Origin: Piscinibacter sp.
GTDB lineage: Bacteria; Pseudomonadota; Gammaproteobacteria; Burkholderiales; Burkholderiaceae_C
Assembly: GCA_017983795.1 (NCBI GenBank)
Contig: JAGOAS010000021.1
Location: forward strand, 1 to 64,000
Reading direction: 5' to 3'
DNA: 64,000 nt
How positions within the stretch are numbered: the stretch's first letter is position 1; each line of letters starts with the position of its first letter. Position numbers and translations under genes: made by a program. Of this stretch, positions 6,999 through 16,662 are shown in pieces. The notes beneath the pieces were generated by a model. The model was not told the origin of the DNA. It was given only the letters and a program-made list of their open reading frames with translations, and did no database searches.

Positions 6999-7808
6999 TC
7001 ACCGCCGGAAGGGCCACCACGATCGCGCCGGACCCGCCGGGCCGCGTACTCTCGCAAGTACCACCGAGATATTATCCTTTCCGCCTGCGTCATTGGCGGC
7101 GTCTACCAGGGCGGCTGCGACTTCCGTCAGCGCGTCGCTGCTCTGCAACAACTGGGCGATGCTTTCGTCGTCGAGCATGTCGGACAGGCCATCCGAGCAC
7201 AGCAGGTAGGTGTCGCCGGGCAGCACGTCGTGCAGGTGGGTCTCCAGCAGCACCGTGTCCTCGACGCCGACGGCGCGCGTGACGAGGTTCTTGTTGGCCG
7301 AGAACGCGGCCTGCTCGGCGGTGATCAGGCCGGAGTCGATCTGCTCCTGCAACAGCGAATGATCATGGGTGATCTGCGCCAGCCGGCCGCCGCGCAGGCG
7401 GTAGCCGCGCGAGTCGCCGACGTGGCCCATCAGCAGCCGGCCATCGCGGAACACGCCCACCACCAGCGTGGTGCCCATGCCGGCGTACTGCGGATTCGAG
7501 TTGGCAGCGTTGAAGATCGCGCGGTTGGCGTTGTCCACGCAGATGTCCATCGCGCGGCGCACGTCGGTATCGGAGGCGTTGTCGGAGGCTTCGGCCAGCC
7601 AGCGCCCGAGCTCGGTCTTGATGAATGATGTGGCCATGCCGCTGGCCACTTCGCCGGCGTTGTAGCCGCCCATGCCGTCGGCCAGCACGACCAGGTGCGA
7701 GGTTTCGTCGACCGCCACCGAATCCTCGTTGTTGTTGCGCGCCCGGCCCGTGTCGGTGGCACTGAAGTACTCCAGGGTCATGTTCGGGTCGGCGTCGGGC
7801 AGCGGCAT
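6999..7808 (-). CDS. PP2C-family Ser/Thr protein phosphatase (Stp1/PrpC-like)
   Basis: A 269-aa metal-dependent phosphatase that would reverse the neighbouring kinase. It carries the full set of PP2C motifs: GRARNNNEDS, VVLADGMGGYNAGEVAS, GMGTTLVV, GHVGDSRGYRLR, LLCSDGLSDML and GGKDNISVVLARV, with the Asp residues for the two metal ions. The product is soluble. The start is uncertain: ATG at 7808 is annotated, ATG at 7781 (MTLEYFSATDTG) is equally possible, and neither has a good Shine-Dalgarno sequence. It follows the kinase gene by 40 bp in the same operon. A longer frame that would overlap the kinase gene is unlikely. Confidence 0.92.
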   Translation of the reverse strand: MPLPDADPNMTLEYFSATDTGRARNNNEDSVAVDETSHLVVLADGMGGYNAGEVASGMATSFIKTELGRWLAEASDNASDTDVRRAMDICVDNANRAIFNAANSNPQYAGMGTTLVVGVFRDGRLLMGHVGDSRGYRLRGGRLAQITHDHSLLQEQIDSGLITAEQAAFSANKNLVTRAVGVEDTVLLETHLHDVLPGDTYLLCSDGLSDMLDDESIAQLLQSSDALTEVAAALVDAANDAGGKDNISVVLARVRGPAGPARSWWPFRR

Positions 7809-7848
7809 GGGACGGGACGGCCGGGAGGCGCATGCCCGGCTCAGGCTC

Positions 7849-9087
7849 TCATGAAGCGGAATTGTGCCTTGGTTCGATGCGCGCAAACGTCACGGTTTTC
7901 TCGAACGCGTCTTCCTGCACGGCTTGCGGCGGCTCCGGCGCGAGCATGGCCGCGGCCACGGCGCGCAGATCCTGCGCCATCTGCACGCCGTCGGCGTAGC
8001 GCACCTCGGGGCGTTTCTCCAGCGCCAGGGCAACGACGTCGGCCAGCGCCTGCGGCAGCTCCGGGCGCAGGCCGCGCACATCGGGCGCGGGCTCGTTGAC
8101 GATGCGCCGCATCAGCTCGGCCATGCTGCCGCCCTCGAACGGGAGCGTGCCGGTGAGCAGCTGGAACAGCATCACGCCCAGCGAGTAGAGGTCGCTGCGG
8201 CCGTCGGTGCGGCGCCCCGACATCTGCTCGGGCGACATGAACGAGGGCGTGCCCAGCACGATGCCGGTGCGGGTGCGGCTGGCGTCGTCGACACGCGCGA
8301 CGCCGAAATCCATCACCTTCACCGAGCTGCCCTCGGTGTCGACCATCACGTTGGCCGGCTTGATGTCACGGTGCACCACGCCCTGCGAGTGCGCGTAGGA
8401 CAGCGCCTCGGCCACGCGCGCGACGATCTCCAGCACCTGCGGCGCCGGCAGCAAGCGGCCCGGCACGGTGAAGCGCTGCAGGTCACCGCCCTTGACGTAT
8501 TCCATCGCGATCCAGGCGAGCTCGCCAGCCTCGCCGGCGTCGAAGATGGTCACGATGTCCGGGTGCTGCAGCCGCCCGGCGGTCTCGGCTTCGCGGAAGA
8601 AGCGCTCGCGCGCCTCGACCAGCTTGTCGGCGCCGAACTCGCGGCCGAGGGCGAGCGTCTTGATCGCGACCTGGCGACCGATCTGCGGGTCGCGCCCGAG
8701 GTAGACGGCGCCCATCGAGCCGCGTCCGATCTCGCTCTCGATGCGGTAGCGGCCGAGCGTGGCCGGGCGCGCGGCCGTGGCCTCGTCGCGCGGCGGCGCC
8801 GATGCGGCGGCGGGTGGCGTCGCGGGCGCCGGCACCACGTCGGCTCTGCGGGCGCGCGCTGCGCCGAGTTCATGGCCGGCGTGGCCGAACAGCAGGGCCA
8901 GCGCCGCAGGCAGCGGCCAGAGCACGCCGGCGACGGCCGCACCGAGGAGCGCGGCCAACGCCGCCGTCCCGGTCAGCGCCCAGGCCCAGCGCGCACTCAG
9001 GCGCGGCAGGCCCCAGAGCAGATGCACGAGCGCGAACGCCAGCGACAGCGCCAGGCCCAGCCCGCCGAGCACCGTTGCCTGGTTCAT
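7849..9087 (-). CDS. Hanks-type Ser/Thr protein kinase with N-terminal membrane region
   Basis: A 412-aa kinase. The first 85 residues contain two or three hydrophobic helices, then an Ala/Pro-rich linker, then a kinase domain (about 105-380). Visible motifs are the GRGSMGAVYLG glycine loop, VAIK with the ATP-positioning Lys, HRDIKPANVM with the catalytic Asp, DFGVAR with the metal-binding Asp, GTPSFMSPEQ in the activation segment and DLYSLGVMLFQLLTG. All catalytic residues are present, so it should be active. Unlike PknB, the membrane helices are N-terminal and there is no large periplasmic sensor. It opens the operon with phosphatase, FHA protein, cyclase and phosphodiesterase. Confidence 0.93.
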   Translation of the reverse strand: MNQATVLGGLGLALSLAFALVHLLWGLPRLSARWAWALTGTAALAALLGAAVAGVLWPLPAALALLFGHAGHELGAARARRADVVPAPATPPAAASAPPRDEATAARPATLGRYRIESEIGRGSMGAVYLGRDPQIGRQVAIKTLALGREFGADKLVEARERFFREAETAGRLQHPDIVTIFDAGEAGELAWIAMEYVKGGDLQRFTVPGRLLPAPQVLEIVARVAEALSYAHSQGVVHRDIKPANVMVDTEGSSVKVMDFGVARVDDASRTRTGIVLGTPSFMSPEQMSGRRTDGRSDLYSLGVMLFQLLTGTLPFEGGSMAELMRRIVNEPAPDVRGLRPELPQALADVVALALEKRPEVRYADGVQMAQDLRAVAAAMLAPEPPQAVQEDAFEKTVTFARIEPRHNSAS

Positions 9088-9181
9088 GCCGCCTGCTCTC
9101 CGCAGCGGCGTGTGTTCTCACGCCCTTGATGCGCGCCCATCGTGGCGCGAAGTTAGCACACGGCGCGGGCGCGCCGCGCGC

Positions 9182-9631
9182 TCAATCGGCCAGCGTCAGC
9201 AGCGCACTCAGCCCGGCGGTGGCCGCCACCGGATAGGCCCAGGGGCTGCGCTCGGCCTCGGGCTGACCGGCACTGACCGGCTCGTCGGCCTTGCCGAGCT
9301 TCGGGCGGCGCGCGTCGAGGAAACGCAGCGTGCCCAGGCGCGCACGCAACCGCTCGCTGACCTCGACCAGCGGGCGCTTGACCATCATCTTCTCGACCTT
9401 GCTGCCCGGCACCTCGCGCAGCACCGGCTCCAGCCGCCCGAACAGTTCGGCGCTCCAGCGCTCCAGCCATTGCTGGCGCGCCGAGTGCGACACCCAGCGG
9501 CCGATGTGGCGCGTCAGCGTGGGCGGCGTCGCGACGATGATCCAGTGGGTCGGCGCGGCATTGCGCAGCATCGGTTGGACGATGTGCAGGGCATGCTCCG
9601 CATCGTTGACGAACACGGCGATCTTTTCCAT
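9182..9631 (-). CDS. Conserved hypothetical protein downstream of TerC
   Basis: A 149-aa protein I cannot assign. It starts MEKIAVFVNDAEHALHIVQP, which looks like a small alpha/beta nucleotide- or ligand-binding fold. A basic central region contains HIGRWVSHSARQQWLERW, and a short hydrophobic stretch (about 133-147, YPVAATAGLSALLTL) near the C-terminus could touch the membrane. AAGGAG upstream supports the ATG. It follows the manganese-riboswitch-controlled terC gene by 32 bp and is probably co-transcribed with it, hinting at a role in metal or stress response. Confidence 0.65.
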   Translation of the reverse strand: MEKIAVFVNDAEHALHIVQPMLRNAAPTHWIIVATPPTLTRHIGRWVSHSARQQWLERWSAELFGRLEPVLREVPGSKVEKMMVKRPLVEVSERLRARLGTLRFLDARRPKLGKADEPVSAGQPEAERSPWAYPVAATAGLSALLTLAD

Positions 9632-9663
9632 CTCGGGGCTCCTTGGGTTCGGGCGTTGCGGTT

Positions 9664-10356
9664 TCAGGTGGCCGACGCCGTGGCGCGGGCCTCGGCGCGG
9701 CGCGTGGACCACCAGCCGGCGGCCAGCACGCCGACGATCAGCACGGCGTAGGTGGCGAGGCGGCCGAGCAGGCTCGGGTCGTAGACCGCGTCGAGCAGCG
9801 GCTCGCTGACGATCATGTGGCCGGCGGTGTAGGCCAGCACGCCGGCGCCGGCGTAGGTGATGATCGGGAAGCGCTCGACCAGCTTGAGCACCAGGGTGCT
9901 GCCCCAGACCACGATGGGCACGCTGATCAGCAGGCCCAGCACGACCAGGTCGAAGCTGCCCTTGGCGGCGCCGGCGACGCCCAGCACGTTGTCGACGCCC
10001 ATCAGCGCGTCGGCGACGATGATGGTCTTCATCGCGCCCCAGAAGGTGTTGGCCTGCGGCGCGTGCTCGTCGCCGCCCTCGCTGGGCACGAGCAGCTTGT
10101 AGGCGATCCACACCAGGCCCAGGCCGCCGACCAGCATCAGGCCGGGGATCTTGAGCAGCCAGACGACGCCGATGGTCATGGTGCTGCGCACGACCACGGC
10201 GCCGACGGTGCCCCAGACGATGGCGCGCTTCTGCAGATGGGCAGGCAGGCTGCGGGCGGCCAGCGCGATGACGATGGCGTTGTCGCCGGCCAGCACGAGG
10301 TCGATGAGGACGATGGCCAGCAGCGCTGACCACCAGGGGGCGGAGAAGAGTTCCAT
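9664..10356 (-). CDS. TerC/Alx-family membrane protein, probable manganese exporter
   Basis: A 230-aa integral membrane protein with about seven helices. The repeated signature LVLAGDNAIVIALAAR (about 20-35) and ADALMGVDNVLGVAGAAKG (about 115-135) carries the paired Asp-Asn motifs typical of TerC. Members of the family export Mn2+ or protect metalloproteins being secreted. The leader carries a yybP-ykoY-like riboswitch, which senses Mn2+ in known cases, and this supports the manganese role. It is 43% or so similar by eye to the second TerC protein just upstream, suggesting an old duplication. Confidence 0.88.
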   Translation of the reverse strand: MELFSAPWWSALLAIVLIDLVLAGDNAIVIALAARSLPAHLQKRAIVWGTVGAVVVRSTMTIGVVWLLKIPGLMLVGGLGLVWIAYKLLVPSEGGDEHAPQANTFWGAMKTIIVADALMGVDNVLGVAGAAKGSFDLVVLGLLISVPIVVWGSTLVLKLVERFPIITYAGAGVLAYTAGHMIVSEPLLDAVYDPSLLGRLATYAVLIVGVLAAGWWSTRRAEARATASAT

Positions 10357-10439
10357 GACGGCTCCAGACGGGTTTGCACGACGAACGGTGCAAGCCGTGG
10401 GAGCACAGGAACGAAGGACGGGAACCCGAGGCGGGTCAG

Positions 10440-10612
10440 ACGGCTTCGATCCTGCCGCTCACGCGGCTTGCATCGAAGGTCTTGCTCGGCTGAAGTCGTT
10501 TGTTGTTGCCCGACAGACCGGAAGCCGGAGCTTCGGATTGACGATCTGCCGACACTTTGGCGCAGGGCCTCGCGGCGCACTGCGGTGGAGTTGAGCTACT
10601 CCCCTTCTGGCG
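10440..10612 (-). ncRNA. yybP-ykoY-type (manganese) riboswitch
   Basis: The 306-bp gap between the two terC genes holds, on the minus strand, the hallmark AAGGGGAGTAGC (10595-10606) of the yybP-ykoY class. Later come TCGTCAATCC and GAGCAAGACCTTCGAT, followed by a hairpin pairing 10444-10450 with 10472-10478. These elements match the two conserved Mn2+-binding loops of the class as I remember them. The element ends about 85 nt before the terC start, leaving room for an expression platform. It would turn on the downstream gene when Mn2+ is high. Confidence 0.8.
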
Positions 10613-10662
10613 CGAAGTATAGGTGGCCGCCGAAAAGCGGCGCAAGTGAGGAAATACCGGGG

Positions 10663-11361
10663 TCAGGCCTGCTCGGCCGCGTCGGCGCGCGCCCGCGCGC
10701 GGCGCTGCAGCCACATCCCGACGCCCACCACCAGCACCGCGCCCACCGCGCCGGCGCCGTTGACGACCTCGTGCGAGAGCTCGCCGAAGCGCGTCGTCAC
10801 GGCCGGGTCGGTGAGCAGCATCTCGCCGGCCAGGAAGCCCAGCAGCGCGGCGCCCAGCGTGATGATGATCGGGAAGCGCTCCATCACCTTGAGCAGCAGC
10901 GTGCTGCCGAAGATGATCAGCGGGATGCTGACCGCCAGGCCGATCACCAGCAGCGCGGTGTCGCCCTTGGCGGCGGCGGCCACCGCGAGCACATTGTCCA
11001 GGCTCATCACCAGATCGGCGACGAGGATGGTGCGGATCGCGGCCATCATGCCGCCCGACTCGTGGCCGCCCTCGCCTTCGCCCTCGTCCTCCAGCAGCAG
11101 CGACACGCCGATATAGACCAGCAGCAGCGCGCCCACCACCTTCAGCCAGGGCCACTTGAGCATCTCGACGGCGATCAAGGTCAGCACGATGCGCATGACG
11201 ATGGCCGCGCCGCTGCCCCAGAAGATCGCCTTCTTCTGCTGCTGCGGCGGCAGCGAGCGCGCGGCCAGGGCGATCACCACGGCGTTGTCGCCGGAGAGCA
11301 CCACGTTGGCGAGGATGATCGAGCCGAGGGCGGCCCAGAAGGCGCCGGAAGTGAGGTCCAT
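10663..11361 (-). CDS. TerC-family membrane protein (second copy)
   Basis: A 232-aa protein with about seven membrane helices and the TerC signatures VVLSGDNAVVIALAAR (about 20-35) and ADLVMSLDNVLAVAAAAKG (about 113-131). An acidic, His-containing loop EDEGEGEGGHESGG (about 90-104) lies between helices and could bind metal. It sits 127 bp after sucD in the same direction and before the riboswitch-bearing terC. No GGGGAGTAG element is seen ahead of it, so the two copies are likely regulated differently. Confidence 0.87.
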   Translation of the reverse strand: MDLTSGAFWAALGSIILANVVLSGDNAVVIALAARSLPPQQQKKAIFWGSGAAIVMRIVLTLIAVEMLKWPWLKVVGALLLVYIGVSLLLEDEGEGEGGHESGGMMAAIRTILVADLVMSLDNVLAVAAAAKGDTALLVIGLAVSIPLIIFGSTLLLKVMERFPIIITLGAALLGFLAGEMLLTDPAVTTRFGELSHEVVNGAGAVGAVLVVGVGMWLQRRARARADAAEQA

Positions 11362-11390
11362 GGCAGCGAGCCCGATTGTCGGAATGGAAC

Positions 11391-11411
11391 GGAGGGCCGC
11401 AAGGGCCCTCC
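11391..11411. terminator. Hairpin between sucD and terC
   Basis: A perfect 8-bp stem GGAGGGCC/GGCCCTCC (11391-11398 with 11404-11411). On the minus strand it lies 78 bases past the sucD stop and about 30 before the terC start. The following T-run is weak (GTTCC), so it is either a poor terminator or a leader hairpin for the terC gene. It also hides an AAGGAGG sequence that is too far from the terC start to act as its ribosome-binding site. Confidence 0.4.
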
Positions 11412-11488
11412 TTTGTAGCGAGCTGCCGCGATTCTAGGCAGCCCTTCCGACCGGGCGCGTTCGTACAACTACGAACGCGGCTCGCGGC

Positions 11489-12382
11489 TCAGAGCAGCGA
11501 CTTGAGCAGCCGGCCCATCTCCGACGGGTTGCGCGTCACCTTGAAGCCGCACTCCTCCATGATGGCGAGCTTGGCATCGGCGGTATCGGCGCCGCCCGAG
11601 ATCAGCGCGCCGGCGTGGCCCATGCGCTTGCCCGGAGGGGCGGTGACGCCGGCGATGAAGCCGACGATCGGCTTCTTCATGTTGGCCTTGCACCAGCGCG
11701 CCGCGTCGGCTTCGTCGGGGCCGCCGATCTCGCCGATCATGATCACCGCGTCGGTGTCCGGATCGTCGTTGAAGGCCTTCATCACGTCGATATGCTTGAG
11801 GCCGTTGATCGGATCGCCGCCGATGCCGACCGCGCTGCTCTGGCCGAGGCCGATCTCGGTGAGCTGCGCCACCGCTTCGTAGGTCAGCGTGCCCGAGCGC
11901 GAGACCACGCCGATGCGGCCCTTCTTGTGGATGTGGCCGGGCATGATGCCGATCTTGATCTCGTCGGGCGTGATCAGGCCGGGGCAGTTGGGGCCGAGCA
12001 GCAGCGTCTTCTTGCCGCCCTGGACTTCCTTCTGCTTCATCTTGTTGCGCACCATCAGCATGTCGCGGATGGGAATGCCCTCGGTGATGCAGATCACCAG
12101 GTCGAGGTCGGCCTGCACGGCTTCCCAGATCGCGTCGGCGGCGCCCGCCGGCGGCACGTAGATCACGCTGACGGTCGCGCCGGTGGCCTTCTTGGCGTCG
12201 GCAACGCTGGCGTGGATGGGAATGCCCTCGAAGCTCTCGCCGGCCTTCTTCGGGTTGACGCCGGCGACGAAGCAGTTCTTGCCGTTCGCGTAGGCCTGGC
12301 AGCCCTTGGTGTGGAACTGGCCGGTCTTGCCCGTGATGCCCTGGGTGATGACCTTGGTGTCCTTGTTGATGAGGATGCTCAT
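11489..12382 (-). CDS. sucD: Succinyl-CoA synthetase alpha subunit
   Basis: A 297-aa subunit that binds CoA and carries the phosphohistidine in the TCA-cycle step from succinyl-CoA to succinate with ATP or GTP formation. It begins [21 protein letters not shown], the Rossmann CoA-binding domain. [14 protein letters not shown] and the C-terminal [10 protein letters not shown] (the active-site His region near 246) are intact. Length is normal for the family. It follows sucC by 25 bases on the same strand and forms the alpha2beta2 complex with it. Confidence 0.97.
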   Translation of the reverse strand: MSILINKDTKVITQGITGKTGQFHTKGCQAYANGKNCFVAGVNPKKAGESFEGIPIHASVADAKKATGATVSVIYVPPAGAADAIWEAVQADLDLVICITEGIPIRDMLMVRNKMKQKEVQGGKKTLLLGPNCPGLITPDEIKIGIMPGHIHKKGRIGVVSRSGTLTYEAVAQLTEIGLGQSSAVGIGGDPINGLKHIDVMKAFNDDPDTDAVIMIGEIGGPDEADAARWCKANMKKPIVGFIAGVTAPPGKRMGHAGALISGGADTADAKLAIMEECGFKVTRNPSEMGRLLKSLL

Positions 12383-12407
12383 GTCGGTTCTTCCTGCGGG
12401 CTTGCGG

Positions 12408-13568
12408 TTACTTGACGGCGGCGACGATCTTGGTCGCGGCTTCGGCCATGGTGTCGGCACTGATGATGGGCAGGCCGGATTCCTTGAGCATCTTCTTGCC
12501 CAGTTCCTCGTTGGTGCCCTTCATGCGCACCACCAGCGGCACCTTCAGGTTGACCGCCTTGCACGCGGCGATCACGCCCTCGGCGATGGTGTCGCAGCGC
12601 ATGATGCCGCCGAAGATGTTGACCAGGATGGCCTTCACCTTGGGCGAGGACAGCATGATCTTGAAGGCCTCGGTGACCTTCTCGGCGGTGGCGCCGCCGC
12701 CGACGTCGAGGAAGTTGGCCGGCTCGCCGCCGAACAGCTTGATGGTGTCCATGGTCGCCATCGCGAGGCCGGCGCCGTTGACCAGGCAGCCGATGTTGCC
12801 GTCGAGCTGGATGTAGGCGAGGTCGAACTTGCTCGCTTCGATCTCGGCCGGATCCTCTTCGTCGAGGTCACGGTAGGCGACGATCTCGGGGTGGCGGAAC
12901 AGCGCGTTGGAGTCGAAGTTGAACTTCGCGTCCAGCGCGATCAGGTTGCCCTTGCTGTCGCAGTTGAGCGGGTTGATCTCGACCAGCGAGGCGTCCGTCT
13001 CCATGTAGCAGCGGTACAGGTTCTTGAACAGCGTCACCGCCTGGGCGTGCGAGCCTTCGGGCAGGCCGATCGCCGCGGCGATCTTCCTGGCCTGCGCGTC
13101 GCCCAGGCCGGTGAGCGGATCGATCACCTCGGTGATGATCTTCTCGGGCGTGCTGTGCGCCACTTCCTCGATGTCCATGCCGCCTTCGCTGGAGGCGATG
13201 AAGGCGACCTTCTGCGTCGCGCGGTCGGTGACCAGCGAGACGTAGTACTCCTTCTTGATGTCCGCGCCTTCTTCGATGTAGAGGCGGCGCACCTTCTGGC
13301 CCTCGGGGCCGGTCTGGTGCGTCTTGAGCTGCATGCCCAGGATCTGGCCGGCCAGCGTCTTCAGGTCGTCCAGCGTCTTGGCGACCTTCACGCCGCCGCC
13401 CTTGCCGCGGCCGCCGGCGTGGATCTGCGCCTTCACCACCCAGACCGGGCCGCCCAGCTTCTGCGCCGCTTCGGTGGCTTCGTGCACGCTGAAGGCCGGG
13501 TAGCCGCGCGGCACCGGCACGGAAAACTGACGCAGGATTTCCTTGCCCTGGTACTCGTGGATCTTCAT
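12408..13568 (-). CDS. sucC: Succinyl-CoA synthetase beta subunit
   Basis: A 386-aa subunit, the normal length, providing the nucleotide-binding ATP-grasp domain and succinate site. It begins [15 protein letters not shown]. Landmarks are [42 protein letters not shown] and [10 protein letters not shown], and the C-terminal [11 protein letters not shown] interaction region is complete. The start codon overlaps the stop of the DUF2889 gene by 4 bases (ATGA), so the two are translationally coupled, and sucD follows. Confidence 0.97.
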   Translation of the reverse strand: MKIHEYQGKEILRQFSVPVPRGYPAFSVHEATEAAQKLGGPVWVVKAQIHAGGRGKGGGVKVAKTLDDLKTLAGQILGMQLKTHQTGPEGQKVRRLYIEEGADIKKEYYVSLVTDRATQKVAFIASSEGGMDIEEVAHSTPEKIITEVIDPLTGLGDAQARKIAAAIGLPEGSHAQAVTLFKNLYRCYMETDASLVEINPLNCDSKGNLIALDAKFNFDSNALFRHPEIVAYRDLDEEDPAEIEASKFDLAYIQLDGNIGCLVNGAGLAMATMDTIKLFGGEPANFLDVGGGATAEKVTEAFKIMLSSPKVKAILVNIFGGIMRCDTIAEGVIAACKAVNLKVPLVVRMKGTNEELGKKMLKESGLPIISADTMAEAATKIVAAVK

Positions 13569-14167
13569 GGGAGTGTCTCGCTTGCTCGGGTTGCAGAGGG
13601 GAGGGAAGCGGCCGCGGGGTCTTGGGCGCCCCGGTACCAACGCGGATAGAACAGTTTTACGGCCGCGCCGTCGGTGCGCAAGGCGTGGCAGCGGTCGAGC
13701 TGGAAGGGCTTGTGCTCGCCGTCCTCGCGGGTGTCGATCACCTCGCCGGCGAAAGCCTGGATCACCGCGGTGGGCAGCACCTGGGTGAGTTCGGTCAGAT
13801 GGGTGCAGCCGAGGCTGCCGCCGAGGCGTTCCTTGACGGCGGCACGGAAGCCCTTGAGCAGGTTCAGGCCGGCGAGCGCCTGGTAGGCGTCGCCGTGATC
13901 GTCGCAGTGGCCGGGGTAGGGCATCCAGCGCGTCTCGGAGCCCGCCTCGACGATGTTGAGCTGCTCGTCGACGACCAGGCGCAGCAGCATGTCGTGGATG
14001 GGGTCGCCTGCCTTGCGCAGTCCGCCGGCGAGCTTGGCATCGCGCGTCTTGATGTCGCGGATCTCGGCATCGACCTCCCACAGCCCGTTGCCGCGCGCAT
14101 AGACGTGGACGTCGATGCTGCGGCGGTGCTTGAGCTGACGCTCGGGCGCGGCAGGCGGCAGGGCCAT
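13565..14167 (-). CDS. DUF2889-domain protein
   Basis: A 200-aa protein of the DUF2889 family, which is widespread in Betaproteobacteria and has no known function. The conserved core includes [45 protein letters not shown] and a basic C-terminal region ending in FYPRWYRG. The ATG at 14167 begins [16 protein letters not shown]; a longer frame adds only 14 residues. It is coupled to sucC by a 4-base overlap and sits between recX and sucC. Confidence 0.85.
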   Translation of the reverse strand: MALPPAAPERQLKHRRSIDVHVYARGNGLWEVDAEIRDIKTRDAKLAGGLRKAGDPIHDMLLRLVVDEQLNIVEAGSETRWMPYPGHCDDHGDAYQALAGLNLLKGFRAAVKERLGGSLGCTHLTELTQVLPTAVIQAFAGEVIDTREDGEHKPFQLDRCHALRTDGAAVKLFYPRWYRGAQDPAAASLPSATRASETLP

Positions 14168-14278
14168 GGAGACGGACCGGTGGGTGCTGTGGCGAAACGG
14201 GCGCGGCAATGTAGCATGCTGCGTTGCATCAAAGCTGACAATCCGCTGGCAGCGCCGGCAGCCGCCAGCCTGGCCGGA

Positions 14279-14808
14279 TCAGTCCTCGTCCGGGCCCGCG
14301 CCCGCTTGGCGCAGCACGCGCCGCACCGTCTCGGCCGAGAAGCCGCGGCTGACGAGAAAGCGCGCCTGCCGGGCGCGGCCGGCCGCATCTGCCGCCGGCG
14401 CGGCGAACTTGCGGCTCCAGACCTCGCGGGCGCGGTCGAACTCGCTGGCCTTGAGCGCCTGCGCTGATTCGGCGTCGAGCACGACGCCGTGCTGGGCGAG
14501 TTCCTGCTGGATGCGCAGGTTGCCGTGGCGCGCCGCCCGCGCGTGGATGCGCGACTCGGCGAAGCGCTGCTGGGAGAGGTACTGGTGGGCCTCCAGCCAG
14601 TCGAGCACCTCGACCACCTTGGCCATCACCTCGCCCGGCTCGGGTGCCTCGACGGCTTGCGCCGACGCCCCCGCCTGGGCCTGGGCCTGCGCCACCAGGG
14701 CGCGCGCGTGCGGCAGCAGCTTGCGCTGCATCTCCGCACGGCTGTGCTCACGTTGCGCCAGCCACTGCAGCGCCCGCCCTTTCAGCGAGCGCGGCGGGCG
14801 CGCCGGTT

Positions 14809-14812
<4 letters not shown>
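14279..14812 (-). CDS. recX: Regulatory protein RecX
   Basis: A 177-aa RecA modulator that limits RecA filament growth. It shows RecX three-helix repeats: [20 protein letters not shown] near 10-29, [20 protein letters not shown] in the middle, and [21 protein letters not shown] near the end. An Ala/Gln-rich insert lies around 45-60. It starts with GTG overlapping the recA stop (GTGA), so it is co-translated with recA and shares its SOS control. Confidence 0.93.
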
Positions 14813-15852
<1,040 letters not shown>

Positions 15853-15893
15853 GCGGCGTTCTCCTGGAAAGTGGCGGCACTGTAGCTCAAAAG

Positions 15894-15909
15894 CTGGATG
15901 TTTGTACAG
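15894..15909 (-). promoter_or_regulatory. SOS box (LexA operator) of recA
   Basis: On the minus strand CTGTACAAACATCCAG matches the CTGT-N8-ACAG LexA consensus with one mismatch in the right half, and it is flanked by TA on the left. It lies 42 bp before the recA start, the expected place. The divergent response-regulator gene starts 77 bp away on the other side. Confidence 0.85.
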
Positions 15910-15985
15910 TAGCCGCGGCGTCGCTTTCCGCCCATCCCTACAATGCGGGCGACGGCCCCGCGAGAGCCGGTGAGGAGACCCAACC

Positions 15986-16657
15986 ATGCGCATCCTTGTC
16001 GCCGAAGACGATCAGGTGCTGGCCGACGGGCTGTTGCGCTCGCTGCGCAATGCCGGCTATGCGGTCGATCGCGTCAGCAGCGGCACCGAGGCCGATGCCG
16101 CGCTCGCCTCGCACGAGTTCGACCTGCTCATCCTCGATCTGGGCCTGCCCAAGCTGCACGGCCTGGAGGTGCTGCGCAAGCTGCGCGCGCGCGGCTCCTC
16201 GGTGCCGGTGCTGATCCTCACCGCGGCCGACAGCGTCGAGCAGCGCGTCAAGGGCCTGGATCTCGGCGCCGACGACTACATGGCCAAGCCCTTCTCGCTG
16301 CAGGAGCTGGAGGCGCGCGTGCGCGCGCTGACGCGCCGCGGCCTGGGCACCGCCTCGTCGGTGATCAAGCACGGGCCGCTGACCTTCGACGCCACCGGGC
16401 GCGTGGCCTACATCAACGACCAGATGATCGAGCTCTCGGCGCGCGAGCTGTCGCTGCTGGAGGTGCTGCTGCAGCGCGCCGGGCGGCTGGTCAGCAAGGA
16501 CCAGCTGGTCGAGCGGCTGTGCGAGTGGGGCGAGGAAGTCAGCAACAACGCCATCGAGGTCTACATCCACCGCCTGCGCAAGAAGATCGAGCAAGGGCCG
16601 GTGCGCATCGCCACGGTGCGCGGCCTGGGCTATTGCCTGGAAAAGATCGCAGCGTGA
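15986..16657 (+). CDS. OmpR/PhoB-family response regulator (TctD/QseB-like)
   Basis: A 223-aa DNA-binding response regulator. The receiver domain (1-115) has the acidic pocket EDD (7-9), the phospho-acceptor in [13 protein letters not shown] (Asp at about 51), the switch Thr in ILTAAD and Lys in MAKPF. The winged-helix domain (about 125-220) shows [25 protein letters not shown] and [17 protein letters not shown]. It is followed five bases later by its sensor kinase gene. The target genes are not evident nearby. Confidence 0.94.
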   Translation: MRILVAEDDQVLADGLLRSLRNAGYAVDRVSSGTEADAALASHEFDLLILDLGLPKLHGLEVLRKLRARGSSVPVLILTAADSVEQRVKGLDLGADDYMAKPFSLQELEARVRALTRRGLGTASSVIKHGPLTFDATGRVAYINDQMIELSARELSLLEVLLQRAGRLVSKDQLVERLCEWGEEVSNNAIEVYIHRLRKKIEQGPVRIATVRGLGYCLEKIAA

Positions 16658-16662
16658 GCTGA

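Noticed and set aside
11362-11488. A second manganese riboswitch ahead of the upstream terC gene
   Set aside because: The region has only a simple 8-bp hairpin; the GGGGAGTAG and AAGACC elements seen at 10440-10612 are absent.
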